A stretch of DNA of 64,000 bases from Ephemeroptericola cinctiostellae (GCF_003339525.1 NZ_CP031124.1:992001-1056000), one strand, 5' to 3'; shown: positions 18,300 to 28,825, counted from the stretch's first letter. Notes: generated by a model from the letters alone, not told the origin. A program made the numbers and translations.

Positions 18300-19070
18300 T
18301 TACAGCCAATACGCAACGCGGGTGCGATAACGGTTGTGCATGACAACAGCCGCGACAAAGAAAAATGCCAATAAGCCGAACGACCACAACCATGAATCGA
18401 GGTTTGCAGTTTGGCCGAGCATGGGTGCGCGAACCAACTCCATCAGATGATGAATCGGGTTATATTCAGCCAAATAGGCGTATTCTTTGGGCAGGGTCTT
18501 GGGTTGCCACATGATGGGGGTGAAAAAATACAGTATTTGAACGAGGCTTTGAACGATGGGGGTGATGTCTCGGAAACGCGTGCACAAAATGGCAATGGGA
18601 ATGGAGGCAAAAAACACCACAAGCGACATGAGGGCAAAGCCCAGAACCAGCATGAGCAGATTGGGCATCCACGTGAAACCAAACACCATCCAAATGACGA
18701 TGAAAACCAACATGTTGTGTGCCAGTATGATCATATTGCGTGACCAGATGCGCAATAAATACAAAGGCAATGGCAAGTTGATTTGCTTGATGTAGCCTTC
18801 AAATTGGGTGTAGCCCGTACAGGCTTCAACGATTTGGCCAGACAAAAAAGTCCACAGAATCAAACCTGCAGCAAAAAAAGGCATGAATTCTTGTATGTTC
18901 GTTTTAAATAGGGTTGACCACAAGACCCCCAAGGTGCCGACCATGATGCCTGTGCTCAGGGTCATCCACAAAGGACCCAGTGTTGAACGGCGGTAGCGTT
19001 GTTTGATGTCAAACATTGCAAGAGTCCACCATTGTTGAGGAGAGGTGAAGCATTTGATAAAATCGGTCAC
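18300..19070 (-). CDS. wzm: O-antigen ABC transporter permease
   Basis: 256 aa ABC-2 type integral membrane protein with about six hydrophobic segments. The early QRYRRSTLGPLW motif is characteristic of Wzm/TagG permeases. It forms the channel for the lipid-linked polysaccharide with Wzt. It is the first gene of the long leftward run, so the promoter for wzm-wzt-rfbBACD should lie in the 193-bp spacer to apaH. I could not pick a convincing -35/-10 pair there. Confidence 0.93.
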   Translation of the reverse strand: MTDFIKCFTSPQQWWTLAMFDIKQRYRRSTLGPLWMTLSTGIMVGTLGVLWSTLFKTNIQEFMPFFAAGLILWTFLSGQIVEACTGYTQFEGYIKQINLPLPLYLLRIWSRNMIILAHNMLVFIVIWMVFGFTWMPNLLMLVLGFALMSLVVFFASIPIAILCTRFRDITPIVQSLVQILYFFTPIMWQPKTLPKEYAYLAEYNPIHHLMELVRAPMLGQTANLDSWLWSFGLLAFFFVAAVVMHNRYRTRVAYWL

Positions 19071-19263
19071 TTATTTTCCAATGTACTTTTTTAGTGGCAT
19101 GTTGACGCACAGAACCCAAAACTGTGCGACATTTTAGCAAAAACGTTTGAAGATAGATACACTACACTTGTTTTTTGAAGTGAGCGAACCGAATGATACG
19201 CTTTCTGAATGTGAGGGGGGTGTCGCCGACTGTATTTTGATGTTATCAATTAAGTGGAATGTT

Positions 19264-20061
19264 ATGTCTGAATCTGATTTTTACCTTGTGGGTGATGTGC
19301 AAGGCTGTGCTGGTGCATTAAAACGGCTCGTTCAACGGATCCCTGAGGGGCGAGCGATTTGGTTGTGTGGTGACCTCGTCAATCGAGGGGCTGATTCACT
19401 GGGGGTGTTGCGGCAAGTGAAAGCATTGGGTTCGCGAGCGCGGGTGGTGTTGGGTAATCATGACATTCATTTGTTGGCGGTGGCGGCAGGGGCGCGTAAA
19501 CTGGGTCGGTCAGACACCTTGGATGGCATTTTAAATGCACCTGACCGTGAGGCTTGGCTGGATTGGTTGCGTTTTCAGCCTGTCGCACATTATGAGCAAG
19601 GGGTGCTGATGGTGCATGCGGGGGTGTTGCCCTCGTGGTCGCTGGCTGAAACGCTGGCGAATGCACGGGCGTTGGAGGCGGTGTTGCGCAGTGACAACTA
19701 TAAACAACGCTTGCAAACTTTGTTTGGCAATGAACCCAACAGCTGGTCGCCTGATTTGGCGGGTGATGAACGTTTGCGTGTCATCACCAATGCATTCACG
19801 CGCTTGCGCTTGTGTGATGCGAATGGGGCGATGGATTTTAAATTTAAAGGTGAGTTGCAGGATGCTCCAACACATTTGATGCCTTGGTTTGCTGCGCCTG
19901 AGCGAAAAACGTTGAACACGCCAATTTTCTTTGGGCATTGGTCTGCACTGGGTTTGCATCGGTCTCACAACACCACTTGCTTGGACACGGGGTGTGTGTG
20001 GGGGCGCGATTTGACCGCTTACCACCATCCGACAGGTGAGCTTTTAACCGTGCGTGAGTAA
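19264..20061 (+). CDS. apaH: Symmetrical bis(5'-nucleosyl)-tetraphosphatase
   Basis: 265 aa calcineurin-like phosphoesterase that hydrolyses Ap4A to two ADP. The metal-binding motifs are GDVQGC, WLCGDLVNRG and GNHDIH, and FFGHWSALG plus CLDTGCVWG near the C-terminus are typical of ApaH. The ATG at 19264 places the first motif eight residues in, as in the family; the frame stays open further upstream but has no family-like sequence. It is divergent from the O-antigen genes. From memory, apaH also flanks O-antigen clusters in Burkholderia, which supports the taxonomic guess. Confidence 0.95.
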   Translation: MSESDFYLVGDVQGCAGALKRLVQRIPEGRAIWLCGDLVNRGADSLGVLRQVKALGSRARVVLGNHDIHLLAVAAGARKLGRSDTLDGILNAPDREAWLDWLRFQPVAHYEQGVLMVHAGVLPSWSLAETLANARALEAVLRSDNYKQRLQTLFGNEPNSWSPDLAGDERLRVITNAFTRLRLCDANGAMDFKFKGELQDAPTHLMPWFAAPERKTLNTPIFFGHWSALGLHRSHNTTCLDTGCVWGRDLTAYHHPTGELLTVRE

Positions 20062-20075
20062 ATTTTTGTAGGCCT

Positions 20076-20104
20076 CTTGAAAAGTCATTTTATATCCCAA
20101 AATC
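20076..20104 (+). promoter_or_regulatory. Candidate sigma-32 heat-shock promoter for clpB
   Basis: CTTGAAA at 20076-20082 is followed after 13 bp by CCCAAAAT at 20096. This is close to the sigma-32 pattern (CTTGAAA, 13-17 bp, CCCCATNT) and lies about 160 bp before clpB, a classic heat-shock gene. The -10 half matches only partly. Confidence 0.55.
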
Positions 20105-20264
20105 ATTAACATAGGCATATTTTTTGTCATACTCCTGTTGTCATACAATGGGCTTTGGTTTGCTTCATTTGAAACGGAGTGATGTTGGTGTGTGATTGGC
20201 CGTGCTCATGCTTGGAGATCAAGGTTCGAAAAAGCAGGAATTTAATTTTTTTGGAGTCATTGGA

Positions 20265-22850
20265 ATGAATTTTGAACAATTTACCAGTCCTTTTCAAGAA
20301 GCATTGCAAAATGCACAAACCCTAGCACAAGAAAAGCACCAGGCCAGCATTGATGCCGCGCATCTGTTGTCGAGCATGATGAGTGCTGTAGATGGTGGTG
20401 TGCCTGCTTTGTTGCGTTACACAGGGATTGATTTGGCGCGGGTTAAGGCAATCGTTAAGCAAGCCGTAGATGATTTGCCGACGGTCGCCACAAGCTCGGG
20501 TGCGCCGATGTTGTCGAACGACTTGGTGCAAGTTTTACAACGTGCACAACAGCACGCGAAGCAGTATGGTGACAGTTATGTTGCCTCGGAGATGTTGTTG
20601 GTGGCGTTGTTGGATAAAGACAGCAAGCACCCATTAAAAAAAGCATTCAACGCCATGGGGTTAAACGATAAAACCTTGATGGCAGCCATCGAATCCATAC
20701 GCAAAGGAAAAAACGTGGACAGTCCAAACGCCGAAGGCCAACGCGAGGCCCTGAAAAAATACACTTTAGACTTAACTGAGCGCGCGCGCAGCGGCAAACT
20801 CGACCCCGTGATTGGGCGTGACGATGAAATCCGCCGCACAATTCAAATTTTACAACGCCGTTCGAAAAACAACCCCGTGCTCATCGGCGAGCCGGGCGTC
20901 GGCAAAACAGCGATTGTCGAAGGTTTGGCGCAACGCATCGTCAACGGCGAAGTGCCCGACAGCCTGAAAGACAAGCGCATCCTCGTGCTCGACATGGCGG
21001 CGTTGTTGGCGGGCGCGAAATACCGTGGTGACTTTGAAGAGCGCCTCAAAGCCGTGCTCAACGAGGTTGAACAAGACGCGGGTCAAACCATCATGTTCAT
21101 CGACGAAATTCACACCATGGTCGGTGCGGGCAAGGCAGAAGGTTCGATTGACGCGGGCAATATGCTCAAGCCTGCGCTCGCGCGCGGTGATTTGCACTGC
21201 ATTGGTGCAACCACGTTGAATGAATACCGCAGCTCCTTGGAAAAAGACGCGGCTTTGGAGCGTCGTTTCCAAAAAGTCCTCGTCGAAGAACCCAGCGTCG
21301 AGTCGACCATCGCGATTTTGCGCGGTTTGCAAGAGAAATACGAAGTGCATCACGGCGTGGACATCACCGATCCTGCGATTGTCGCGGCGGCGACTTTGTC
21401 GCACCGTTACATCACCGACCGCTTTTTACCCGACAAGGCGATTGACTTGATTGACGAAGCGGCGGCGCGGATTAAAATTGAAATCGACTCCAAACCTGAG
21501 CTGCTGGATAAACTCGAACGCCGCTTGATTCAACTGAAAATCGAACGTGAAGCCCTCAAACGCGAAACCGACGACGCCTCGCGCGAGCGTTTGGATTTGC
21601 TTGAGCAAGAAATGGACTCGCTTGAGAAAGAACTGGCGGATTTGGACGAAGAATGGCGCCGCGAAAAAGCGCAGGCGCAAGGTTCAGCGCAAATCAAAGA
21701 GAAAATTGATGTGCTGCGCGGTCAAATGACCGATTTGCAGCGTCAAGGCAAACTCGACAAAGTGGCGGAAATCCAATACGGTCAATTGCCCGAATTGGAA
21801 CGTCAATTGAAAGAAACCGAACACGCGGAAAAAGAAGACGCGAAAACCAAGCCGCGCCTGCTCAAAACGCAAGTGGGCACTGAAGAAATCGCTGAAGTGG
21901 TCAGCCGCGCAACAGGGATTCCCGTGTCGAAAATGTTACAAGGCGAGCGCGAGAAAGTGTTGGCGATTGCCGAACATTTGCATGAACGCGTGGTCGGGCA
22001 AGACGAAGCGGTGGACAGCGTGGCGGATGTCATCATGCGTTCGCGTGCGGGTCTGTCCGATCCGAACAAACCTTATGGTTCGTTCCTGTTCCTTGGACCG
22101 ACGGGCGTGGGCAAAACCGAGTTGTGCAAGGCTTTGGCGCAGTTTTTGTTTGATTCTGAAGACCATTTGATTCGCATCGACATGTCTGAATACATGGAAA
22201 AACACTCGGTTGCGCGTTTGATTGGCGCGCCTCCGGGTTATGTCGGTTACGAAGCGGGCGGTTATTTGACCGAGCAAGTGCGCCGCAAACCGTACAGCGT
22301 GATTTTGTTTGATGAGGTTGAAAAAGCCCATCCTGATGTGTTTAATGTGTTGTTGCAAGCCTTGGACGATGGCCGCATGACCGATGGTCAAGGGCGCACG
22401 GTGGATTTCAAAAACACCGTGATGGTCATGACTTCCAACTTAGGTTCGCAGGAAATTTCGCGTTTGGCGGGTTCTAGCAACGACGTCATTCACACGGCGG
22501 TGATGAATGAGGTGAAACAGTATTTCCGCCCTGAATTCATCAACCGTATTGATGAAGTGGTGGTGTTCCATCATTTGACCGCGCAGAACATCCAAGGCAT
22601 TGCCAAAATTCAGTTGCATCGTTTGGCAGAACGCTTGAGCGAGCAAGATTTGACGCTTGAAGTCACGCCCGCAGCGGTAGCGGCCATCGCCGAAGCGGGT
22701 TTTGACGCGGCATATGGCGCGCGTCCGTTGAAACGCGCCATCAGCCAAAACATCGAAAATCCGTTGGCGCGCGCGATTTTGGCAGGTCGGTTTTTGCCAA
22801 AATCCGTGGTGACGGTGGATCATGGTGCGGAAGGTTTTGTGTTTGTGTAA
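20265..22850 (+). CDS. clpB: ATP-dependent disaggregase ClpB
   Basis: 861 aa Hsp100 chaperone that pulls polypeptides out of aggregates together with DnaK. The Clp N-domain occupies about 1-145. AAA-1 has [13 protein letters not shown], followed by the ClpB-specific coiled-coil middle domain (about 405-530, rich in Glu/Arg/Leu), and AAA-2 has [18 protein letters not shown]. The C-terminal domain includes GARPLKRAI. The ATG at 20265 directly precedes [13 protein letters not shown], the usual start region, with TTGGAG upstream. G+C-rich codon choice begins around 20700 and continues through the gene, in contrast to the first 400 bp. A heat-shock-like promoter lies upstream and a terminator downstream. 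Confidence 0.97.
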   Translation: MNFEQFTSPFQEALQNAQTLAQEKHQASIDAAHLLSSMMSAVDGGVPALLRYTGIDLARVKAIVKQAVDDLPTVATSSGAPMLSNDLVQVLQRAQQHAKQYGDSYVASEMLLVALLDKDSKHPLKKAFNAMGLNDKTLMAAIESIRKGKNVDSPNAEGQREALKKYTLDLTERARSGKLDPVIGRDDEIRRTIQILQRRSKNNPVLIGEPGVGKTAIVEGLAQRIVNGEVPDSLKDKRILVLDMAALLAGAKYRGDFEERLKAVLNEVEQDAGQTIMFIDEIHTMVGAGKAEGSIDAGNMLKPALARGDLHCIGATTLNEYRSSLEKDAALERRFQKVLVEEPSVESTIAILRGLQEKYEVHHGVDITDPAIVAAATLSHRYITDRFLPDKAIDLIDEAAARIKIEIDSKPELLDKLERRLIQLKIEREALKRETDDASRERLDLLEQEMDSLEKELADLDEEWRREKAQAQGSAQIKEKIDVLRGQMTDLQRQGKLDKVAEIQYGQLPELERQLKETEHAEKEDAKTKPRLLKTQVGTEEIAEVVSRATGIPVSKMLQGEREKVLAIAEHLHERVVGQDEAVDSVADVIMRSRAGLSDPNKPYGSFLFLGPTGVGKTELCKALAQFLFDSEDHLIRIDMSEYMEKHSVARLIGAPPGYVGYEAGGYLTEQVRRKPYSVILFDEVEKAHPDVFNVLLQALDDGRMTDGQGRTVDFKNTVMVMTSNLGSQEISRLAGSSNDVIHTAVMNEVKQYFRPEFINRIDEVVVFHHLTAQNIQGIAKIQLHRLAERLSEQDLTLEVTPAAVAAIAEAGFDAAYGARPLKRAISQNIENPLARAILAGRFLPKSVVTVDHGAEGFVFV

Positions 22851-22894
22851 AATGCAAGCTTACGCGAACCTTATTTGGTATGCTGGTTTGGTTG

Positions 22895-22929
22895 CAGCCG
22901 CTCGCTTAAATGTGAGCGGCTGTATTTTA
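22895..22929 (+). terminator. Rho-independent terminator after clpB
   Basis: CAGCCGCTC (22895-22903) pairs with GAGCGGCTG (22914-22922) around a 10-nt loop and is followed by TATTTT. It sits 45 bp after the clpB stop. Confidence 0.75.
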
Positions 22930-22981
22930 AACAAGACCCGCAGTGGATTTCGCGATCACCCATTTTTTTTGAAAGCACACC

Positions 22982-24409
22982 ATGGATAACCCAACCCTCA
23001 ATACACAATATGATTTTGGCATGATTGGCCTCGGTACGATGGGGCGCAATTTGCTGTTGAATATAGCCGACAACGGTTTTGCGGGCGCGGGTTACGACAA
23101 AGACGCCACCAAAGCGGCTTTACTTGAAAGTGAAGGCAAAGTGGGGACGGTCAAAGGTTTCACTGACATTCAATCTTTCGTTCACAGTTTGAAAACCCCA
23201 CGTGCCATCATGATGTTGGTGCCCGCAGGTAAAATTGTGGATGCGGTGATTGAAGAACTTTTGCCCTTGTTGGATCAAGGCGATGTGTTGATTGATGGTG
23301 GCAACTCGTATTTTACCGACACGGATCGCCGCGCGACGTATTTGAAAGACAAAGGTTTTCACTTCTTTGGCATGGGCGTGTCGGGTGGTGAGGAAGGTGC
23401 GCGCCGTGGTCCAAGCATGATGCCTGGCGGCGATCGTGATGCTTACGACATCATGAGGCCGACCTTGGAGGCGATTGCGGCCAAAGTCGACGGTGAGCCT
23501 TGTGTGGCTTATATGGGGCCGGGTTCAGCAGGGCATTTTGTCAAAATGGTGCACAACGGCATTGAGTATGGTTTGATGCAATTGATTTCAGAAACCTACG
23601 CCATCATGAGAAATGGCTTGCAGATGAGCAACGAGTCGATTGCGGATGTGTTTGCTGAGTGGAATGAAGGGCGTTTGCAATCGTTTTTGATTGAAATCAC
23701 GCGTGATATTTTGCGTTACAAAGCGCCTGATTCCAACCATGCCTTGGTGGATGACATCAAGGATGAGGCGCGCGCCAAAGGCACGGGTAAGTGGACATCA
23801 CAAGTGGCGATGGACTTAGAAACACCTTTACCAACAGTCGATACCGCTGTGGCCATGCGTGATTTATCGAAATACAAGGCCTTGCGTGTTGAAATATCGC
23901 CCTTGTATGCACAGGCCAGCACGCCCTTGAATGTTGATCACGGTGTGTTTTTGAAACAACTGGAGCAAGCCTTTTATTTCGCCATGGTCATGAGTTACGC
24001 CCAAGGCATGCACATGTTGACCCGCGCATCGACTGAGTACAAGTATGAATTGAATATGGCTGAAATCACTAAAATTTGGCGTGGTGGTTGCATCATCCGT
24101 TCACGTTTTTTAGGTCAAATGTTCAATGCGTATAAAAAGGATGCGCAGCTCGCCCACCTGCTGTTGGACGCAGACATTTCTCATTTAATTAATGGTTTAC
24201 AAACAGATGCACGTCAAGTGGTGATGGCTACAGTGGGGGCGGGCATCGCAACGCCTGCGTTGACATCGACGGTCGGCTACTTTGACAGCTTGCGCAGTGC
24301 ACGCATGCCGTCCAACGTGATTCAAGCGCAGCGCGATTACTTCGGCGCACACACGTATGAATTGGTTGGGCAAGAAGGCAGTCACCATACGCAATGGACG
24401 GATAAGTGA
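22982..24409 (+). CDS. gnd: 6-phosphogluconate dehydrogenase, decarboxylating
   Basis: 475 aa, the long (about 470-residue) dimeric form. It oxidatively decarboxylates 6-phosphogluconate to ribulose-5-phosphate, making NADPH. The N-terminal dinucleotide loop is GLGTMGRNLLLN, followed by IDGGNSYFTDTDRR, GVSGGEEGARRGPSMMPGG and GHFVKMVHNGIEYG with the catalytic Lys. The C-terminal region has RGGCIIRSRFLGQ, placing conserved Arg residues in the substrate site. The ribosome site (GAAAG) is weak. It stands alone between two terminators. Confidence 0.96.
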   Translation: MDNPTLNTQYDFGMIGLGTMGRNLLLNIADNGFAGAGYDKDATKAALLESEGKVGTVKGFTDIQSFVHSLKTPRAIMMLVPAGKIVDAVIEELLPLLDQGDVLIDGGNSYFTDTDRRATYLKDKGFHFFGMGVSGGEEGARRGPSMMPGGDRDAYDIMRPTLEAIAAKVDGEPCVAYMGPGSAGHFVKMVHNGIEYGLMQLISETYAIMRNGLQMSNESIADVFAEWNEGRLQSFLIEITRDILRYKAPDSNHALVDDIKDEARAKGTGKWTSQVAMDLETPLPTVDTAVAMRDLSKYKALRVEISPLYAQASTPLNVDHGVFLKQLEQAFYFAMVMSYAQGMHMLTRASTEYKYELNMAEITKIWRGGCIIRSRFLGQMFNAYKKDAQLAHLLLDADISHLINGLQTDARQVVMATVGAGIATPALTSTVGYFDSLRSARMPSNVIQAQRDYFGAHTYELVGQEGSHHTQWTDK

Positions 24410-24906
24410 CAATGATGGGTGAGTCAACAAGCAGGGTTGGTGGATCAGATCATCTTGTCCAATTAAAGTAAAAATCCCTGAAAAGCAACGTCGCTGTTTT
24501 GAGCTTGATTGACTGTTTGGCATTGAAATAAAAAAAGTGGTCTAAGACCGCTTTTTTTATTTGTTTGCGTGATCCTGCACACCCCTGAATAAAAAAGCCG
24601 ATGCACCGATCATGAGGTGGATGAGGTCATGTGAAGTGTTCATAATTGTTCTTTGACTTTAATTGTTCTTTGGCTTTGTTTGAAGTTTAACTGAGTATAC
24701 TGGCATGTGGGAGTGTGTTTGAGCTGTTTTATGCACATGAATGCAGCCAGTTTGATAACCATGCGACGCCTTTTCTTGTACGTCTACTTCTGAAGTGGGT
24801 ATGCAGGTGACCTTTTTTTGGCTCCATATTTTCTCAAATCTTCTTACTTATGATGCATGACAGAGCGAACCTTGTCGCTTATTTTTTGAACCTGTTAAGG
24901 ACACAC
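24410..24906 (+). other. Intergenic region gnd to small exported protein
   Basis: About 500 bp. It holds the terminator at 24530-24558. The remaining 350 bp has no reading frame I can support. TATACT near 24697 could be a -10 element but has no well-spaced -35. A TAAGGA ribosome site sits at the right end for the next gene. Confidence 0.5.
24530..24558 (+). terminator. Rho-independent terminator after gnd
   Basis: A run of A, then GTGGTC TAA GACCGC (six pairs with one G-U), then seven T. It lies about 120 bp after the gnd stop. The flanking A and T runs make it potentially bidirectional. Confidence 0.8.
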
Positions 24907-25152
24907 ATGAAAAAAACTCTCGCCACTTTAATGTTTTTGGCTTTTGGTTTGGGTGCAAGCACAAGTTTTGCGCAAAATGCTGAGCCTGCACACGTGCCAA
25001 ATCCAGCGGCACACAGCATGAAAATGGATGCGCCACAGACACATCAAATGGCACCTGCACCACATGCACCGGGCATGCAGCTTGAGCCACATCACAAGCC
25101 AGTAATGAAAAAACACCGTAAGCCCAAAAACCACATGCACAAACCGATGTAA
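24907..25152 (+). CDS. Small exported His/Met/Pro-rich protein
   Basis: 81 aa. Residues 1-22 form a clear Sec signal peptide (MKKTLATLMFLAFGLGASTS) with a likely cut after FAQ or SFA. The mature part of about 58 residues has no hydrophobic core and is rich in His, Met, Pro and Lys (HSMKMDAPQTHQMAPAPHAP, HHKPVMKKHRKPKNHMHKPM). Such composition suggests metal binding (copper, nickel or zinc) in the periplasm, but no named family is recognised. TAAGGA lies 7 bp before the ATG, and a strong terminator follows 31 bp after the stop, so it is a single-gene unit. The signal peptide, ribosome site and terminator support a real gene. Confidence 0.8.
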   Translation: MKKTLATLMFLAFGLGASTSFAQNAEPAHVPNPAAHSMKMDAPQTHQMAPAPHAPGMQLEPHHKPVMKKHRKPKNHMHKPM

Positions 25153-25182
25153 GTCACATCACTGTTGCTGTATTTGATGTTC

Positions 25183-25217
25183 AAAAAACCTCAACCCATG
25201 TGAGTTGAGGTTTTTTT
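25183..25217 (+). terminator. Rho-independent terminator
   Basis: AAAAAACCTCAAC and GTTGAGGTTTTTTT form a 7-bp stem extended by A-T pairs around an 8-nt loop, 31 bp after the stop of the small exported protein gene. Confidence 0.88.
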
Positions 25218-25407
25218 GACTTTAATAGAATGTAAAATGGGTTTTTTGCATCTTGGGCTGTTGTTGACGAGCCGATTGAACGTGGATGTTTTGCTGGGGG
25301 TGGATTTTAACTGTTTGATTTTTATTGGTTTTTGTTTGTTTCCTTTTAGGGTTTGCCTAAGTCCTCGTTGGAGAAAAGCAAAAACTTATTTTTAATCACT
25401 TCTTTAA

Positions 25408-25437
25408 TTGTGTACATAAAACCCACACTGTTATGCT
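25408..25437 (+). promoter_or_regulatory. Candidate promoter for the macA operon
   Basis: TTGTGT (25408-25413), 18-bp spacer, TATGCT (25432-25437), ending 53 bp before the macA start codon. Matches are 4 of 6 in each box. Confidence 0.45.
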
Positions 25438-25490
25438 TTAATGTCACGGTGCTTTAAGTAAAACCCAGTGATGATGAAAGAGGAATGTGC

Positions 25491-26687
25491 ATGTTGAAAA
25501 TGAATGGAACGTGGTGGCGTCGAGGATCGCTGGCCGTGTTGCTGGTGGCATTGGCCGTGGGCATCAAAATGTATTTTTTCCCCGCGACTGTTGCGAACAA
25601 TTACATCACTGCCGCTGTGGTCAAAGGTGACATTGAAACCACTGTTTTGGCCACAGGCACCGTCAAAGCCTTTAAGCAAGTCGATGTGGGTGCTCAGGTC
25701 TCTGGTCAAATCAAAACACTCAAAGTCCAACTCGGTCAAGAAGTTAAAAAAGGCGATGTGATTGCTGAGATTGATGCACGCACACAGAAAAACACCCTGC
25801 TCACACAAGAAGCGCAGCTGGCCAATTACAACGCTGCGTTGACGGCGAAGCAAGCCAGCCTTGTCAAAGCGCAGCTGGATTTTACCCGTCAAGCCACCAT
25901 GCTCAAAGAAGGGGCAAGTTCAAAAGAAAATTATGATGCGGCGCAAGCCAGCCTCAAAGTGGCGCAAGCCGATGTGGTGCAAGCCCAAGCACAAATCAAA
26001 CAAGCCAAACTCTCGGCTGACTCGGCACGCTTGACTTTGAGCTACACCCAAGTCATCGCCCCCACTGATGGGGTGGTGGTGACGATTGCAGTTGAAGAAG
26101 GGCAAACAGTGAATGCCGTACAATCCACGCCGACGATTGTGACGTTGGCGCAGTTGGATAAAGTCACCGTTCGTGCTGAAATCTCAGAGGGTGACGTGAC
26201 CAAAGTCAAAGCGGGCATGCCTGCTTATTTCACCATTTTGGGTGATTCAGTGAAGCGGTACGAAACCACCTTGGCTTCGGTCGATCCAGGCCCTGTGTCA
26301 CAGAGTGACAACACCTCAGCTTCATCCAGTACATCCACTGCGATTTATTATTATGGTCAATTGCATGTGCCCAATCCTGAACGCACATTACGTGCGGACA
26401 TGACCACCAATGTCTCCATCATTTTGGATCAAGCCAAGCAAGTGTTGATGGTGCCATCCACCGCTTTGGGGGAGAAAAATAACAAAGGCCAGTATCGTGT
26501 GCAGGTTTTGGATAAAGATAAAAAAGCATCAGAACGCTGGGTCACCGTTGGTTTAAATAACAATGTCAATGCACAGGTTGTTGATGGTTTGACTGAGGGT
26601 GAGCAGGTGGTGGTCAGTCAAGTGACCGCAGCCACAAGCAGTGCGTCGAAAAAAACAATGGGTGGCGGGCCGCCAATGGGGATGTAA
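25491..26687 (+). CDS. macA: MacA-type periplasmic adaptor of tripartite efflux pump
   Basis: 398 aa membrane fusion protein. An N-terminal transmembrane anchor (residues about 13-28) is followed by a lipoyl half-domain (GTVKAFKQVDVGAQVSGQIK), a long alpha-helical hairpin rich in Ala/Gln/Lys (about 90-185), the second lipoyl half (VIAPTDGVVVTIAVEEGQTV) and a beta-barrel. It bridges MacB to the outer membrane factor. The ATG at 25491 was chosen because AGAGGA lies six bases upstream; an ATG two codons earlier overlaps that site. It abuts macB with no gap. Likely substrates are macrolides, lipopeptides or other envelope compounds, not determinable here. Confidence 0.92.
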   Translation: MLKMNGTWWRRGSLAVLLVALAVGIKMYFFPATVANNYITAAVVKGDIETTVLATGTVKAFKQVDVGAQVSGQIKTLKVQLGQEVKKGDVIAEIDARTQKNTLLTQEAQLANYNAALTAKQASLVKAQLDFTRQATMLKEGASSKENYDAAQASLKVAQADVVQAQAQIKQAKLSADSARLTLSYTQVIAPTDGVVVTIAVEEGQTVNAVQSTPTIVTLAQLDKVTVRAEISEGDVTKVKAGMPAYFTILGDSVKRYETTLASVDPGPVSQSDNTSASSSTSTAIYYYGQLHVPNPERTLRADMTTNVSIILDQAKQVLMVPSTALGEKNNKGQYRVQVLDKDKKASERWVTVGLNNNVNAQVVDGLTEGEQVVVSQVTAATSSASKKTMGGGPPMGM

Positions 26688-28754
26688 ATGTCGACATCAT
26701 CAGCACATGCCACACCTTCAACGCCCTTGATGGAGGTGCGCGGCCTGTACCGCGAATTCAGCTCGGGTGATGACATCGTGGCCATTCTCAAAAACATCAA
26801 CCTCACCGTGAATGCAGGTGAAATGATCGCCATCATCGGTGCATCGGGTTCGGGTAAATCCACCTTGATGAATATTTTGGGTTGTTTGGATAAGCCAACG
26901 CGCGGCAGTTACACGGTCAATGGTCAAGAAACGGGTGACATGTTGCCCGATGAATTGGCACAATTGCGCCGCGAGTATTTTGGTTTTATTTTCCAACGTT
27001 ATCATTTGTTGGGGGACTTGACCGCATTGGGCAATGCCGAAATTCCCGCCATTTATGCGGGTTTCACCCCAACAGAACGGCACGCCCGCACTCAAAAACT
27101 ATTGGAACGTTTGGGCTTGGGCGAACGCATGGGGCATAAGCCAGGGCAATTGTCTGGCGGCCAGCAGCAGCGTGTCAGTATTGCGCGCGCCTTGGTCAAT
27201 GGCGGTGAAGTCATTTTGGCTGACGAGCCCACTGGTGCGTTGGACAGCAACAGCGGGCGTGAGGTCATGGCAATCTTGCGAGAGCTACATGCCGAAGGTC
27301 ACACCATCATCATCGTCACCCACGATGCAAAAGTGGCTGAAAATGCAGACCGCATCATTGAGATCAGCGATGGTGAAATCATTGCTGATCGCCCCACGGC
27401 CTCGCACCCATTGACGGCACTGACACCCGCCAGCCCCTCCGTTGGACCAATGCAAGGAGAGGTGACGGCTGGTGTTGTGGAGGTAGACGTTGCGACGGCA
27501 GACCTCAGCACTCACCCCGTCAAAGGCAACACCCACCACAGCCCGTGGCGTGCCGCCACAGAACGTTTTCGAGAGGCTTTCAGCATGGCGGTGCGCTCCA
27601 TGTTGGCGCATCGGATGCGGTCTTTTTTGACCATGCTGGGCATCATCATTGGTATCGCTTCGGTGGTCTCGGTGGTGGCTTTGGGCGCTGGGTCACAGCA
27701 ACAAATCTTGAAAAACATCAGTTCGATGGGTACGAATACGATCGATGTTTACCCCGGAACGGGTTTTGGTGATCGCAAAGCAGGGCGCATTCGCACCTTG
27801 AATTCAGGCGATGCGGATGTGCTGGCACAGCAAAGCTATGTCAACAGCGTCACACCTGGGGTGAGCACATCGGTGACGGTGCGTTATCAAAACATCTCTG
27901 TCAGCGCGCAAGTCAAAGGGGTCGGTGAACAGTATTTTCAGGTCAAGGGCGTGACCCTCGCACAAGGCAAGGCTTTTGATGTTCAATCGACCAAAAGCTA
28001 TGCGCAGGAAATCGTCATTGATGACAACACCAAAAAAGCCTTGTTTTTGCATGGTGAAAACCCGATTGGGCAAGTGATTGTGTTGGGCAACATGCCGAGC
28101 CGCATCATTGGTGTGGCGGCGAAAAGTGAAAGTGCTTTTGGCAATGACGAAAACCTCAGTATTTTTGCACCGTACACCACGGTCATGGGGCGCATGTTGG
28201 GGCAAAATTATTTGAAAAGCATCACCGTCCGTGTGTCGGACAGTGTGTCCAGCCAAGCAGCGGAAGAAGGGGTGACTAAAATTTTGACCCAACGCCATGG
28301 CAGCAAAGATTTTTTCATTTCAAACAGCGACAGCATCCGAAAAACGATTGAGCAAACCACGCAAACCATGACCTTGCTGGTGTCGATGATTGCGGTGATT
28401 TCCTTGATTGTCGGTGGCATTGGTGTGATGAACATCATGTTGGTGTCGGTCACGGAGCGCACTCAGGAGATTGGTGTGCGAATGGCCGTGGGGGCACGGC
28501 AGAGCGATATTTTGCAGCAATTTTTGATTGAAGCGGTGGTCATTTGTTTGCTGGGTGGCGTGCTGGGCATTGCGTTGTCATTGTTGATCGGTGAGGTGTT
28601 TTCAGCGTTCAGCAACAGCTTCACGATGGTGTATTCGACGACTTCAATCGTTGCCGCTTTTGCATGCTCGACCTTGATTGGCGTGTTGTTTGGTTTTTTG
28701 CCTGCACGCAATGCAGCACGGCTCGATCCTGTCGTGGCTTTGACACGCGAGTGA
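26688..28754 (+). CDS. macB: MacB-type ABC efflux ATPase/permease
   Basis: 688 aa fusion of an N-terminal ABC ATPase and a C-terminal permease. Walker A is [13 protein letters not shown], signature [15 protein letters not shown], Walker [13 protein letters not shown]. After the ATPase, a Pro/Thr/Val-rich linker of about 60 residues leads to the first membrane helix ([20 protein letters not shown]), a large periplasmic domain and three C-terminal helices ([24 protein letters not shown] is the conserved junction). The linker makes it some 40 residues longer than the E. coli protein. The ATG directly follows the macA stop. MacB is a mechanotransmitter that drives substrate from the periplasm out through the outer membrane channel. 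Confidence 0.94.
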   Translation: MSTSSAHATPSTPLMEVRGLYREFSSGDDIVAILKNINLTVNAGEMIAIIGASGSGKSTLMNILGCLDKPTRGSYTVNGQETGDMLPDELAQLRREYFGFIFQRYHLLGDLTALGNAEIPAIYAGFTPTERHARTQKLLERLGLGERMGHKPGQLSGGQQQRVSIARALVNGGEVILADEPTGALDSNSGREVMAILRELHAEGHTIIIVTHDAKVAENADRIIEISDGEIIADRPTASHPLTALTPASPSVGPMQGEVTAGVVEVDVATADLSTHPVKGNTHHSPWRAATERFREAFSMAVRSMLAHRMRSFLTMLGIIIGIASVVSVVALGAGSQQQILKNISSMGTNTIDVYPGTGFGDRKAGRIRTLNSGDADVLAQQSYVNSVTPGVSTSVTVRYQNISVSAQVKGVGEQYFQVKGVTLAQGKAFDVQSTKSYAQEIVIDDNTKKALFLHGENPIGQVIVLGNMPSRIIGVAAKSESAFGNDENLSIFAPYTTVMGRMLGQNYLKSITVRVSDSVSSQAAEEGVTKILTQRHGSKDFFISNSDSIRKTIEQTTQTMTLLVSMIAVISLIVGGIGVMNIMLVSVTERTQEIGVRMAVGARQSDILQQFLIEAVVICLLGGVLGIALSLLIGEVFSAFSNSFTMVYSTTSIVAAFACSTLIGVLFGFLPARNAARLDPVVALTRE

Positions 28755-28825
28755 TGTCAGGGCGGATGGGTCATCGCTCAAGCCGCATCGCCTATTTTTT
28801 TGGAACTATTTTGAAAAAAACATTC

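Larger units (their letters stand above)
25153..25490 (+). other. Intergenic region upstream of the efflux operon
   Basis: 338 bp with the terminator at 25183-25217 and the candidate macA promoter at 25408-25437. Between them is about 190 bp of T-rich sequence with no supported gene. Confidence 0.5.

Noticed and set aside
18989..19000. GGCGGTAGCGTT, resembling the ops element of RfaH-controlled operons
   Set aside because: It is on the plus strand, antisense to the polysaccharide genes, and simply reflects the conserved QRYRRS codons of wzm.
20322..22823. Several long minus-strand frames inside clpB
   Set aside because: They are shadows caused by the G+C-rich codon bias of clpB and lack starts with ribosome sites.
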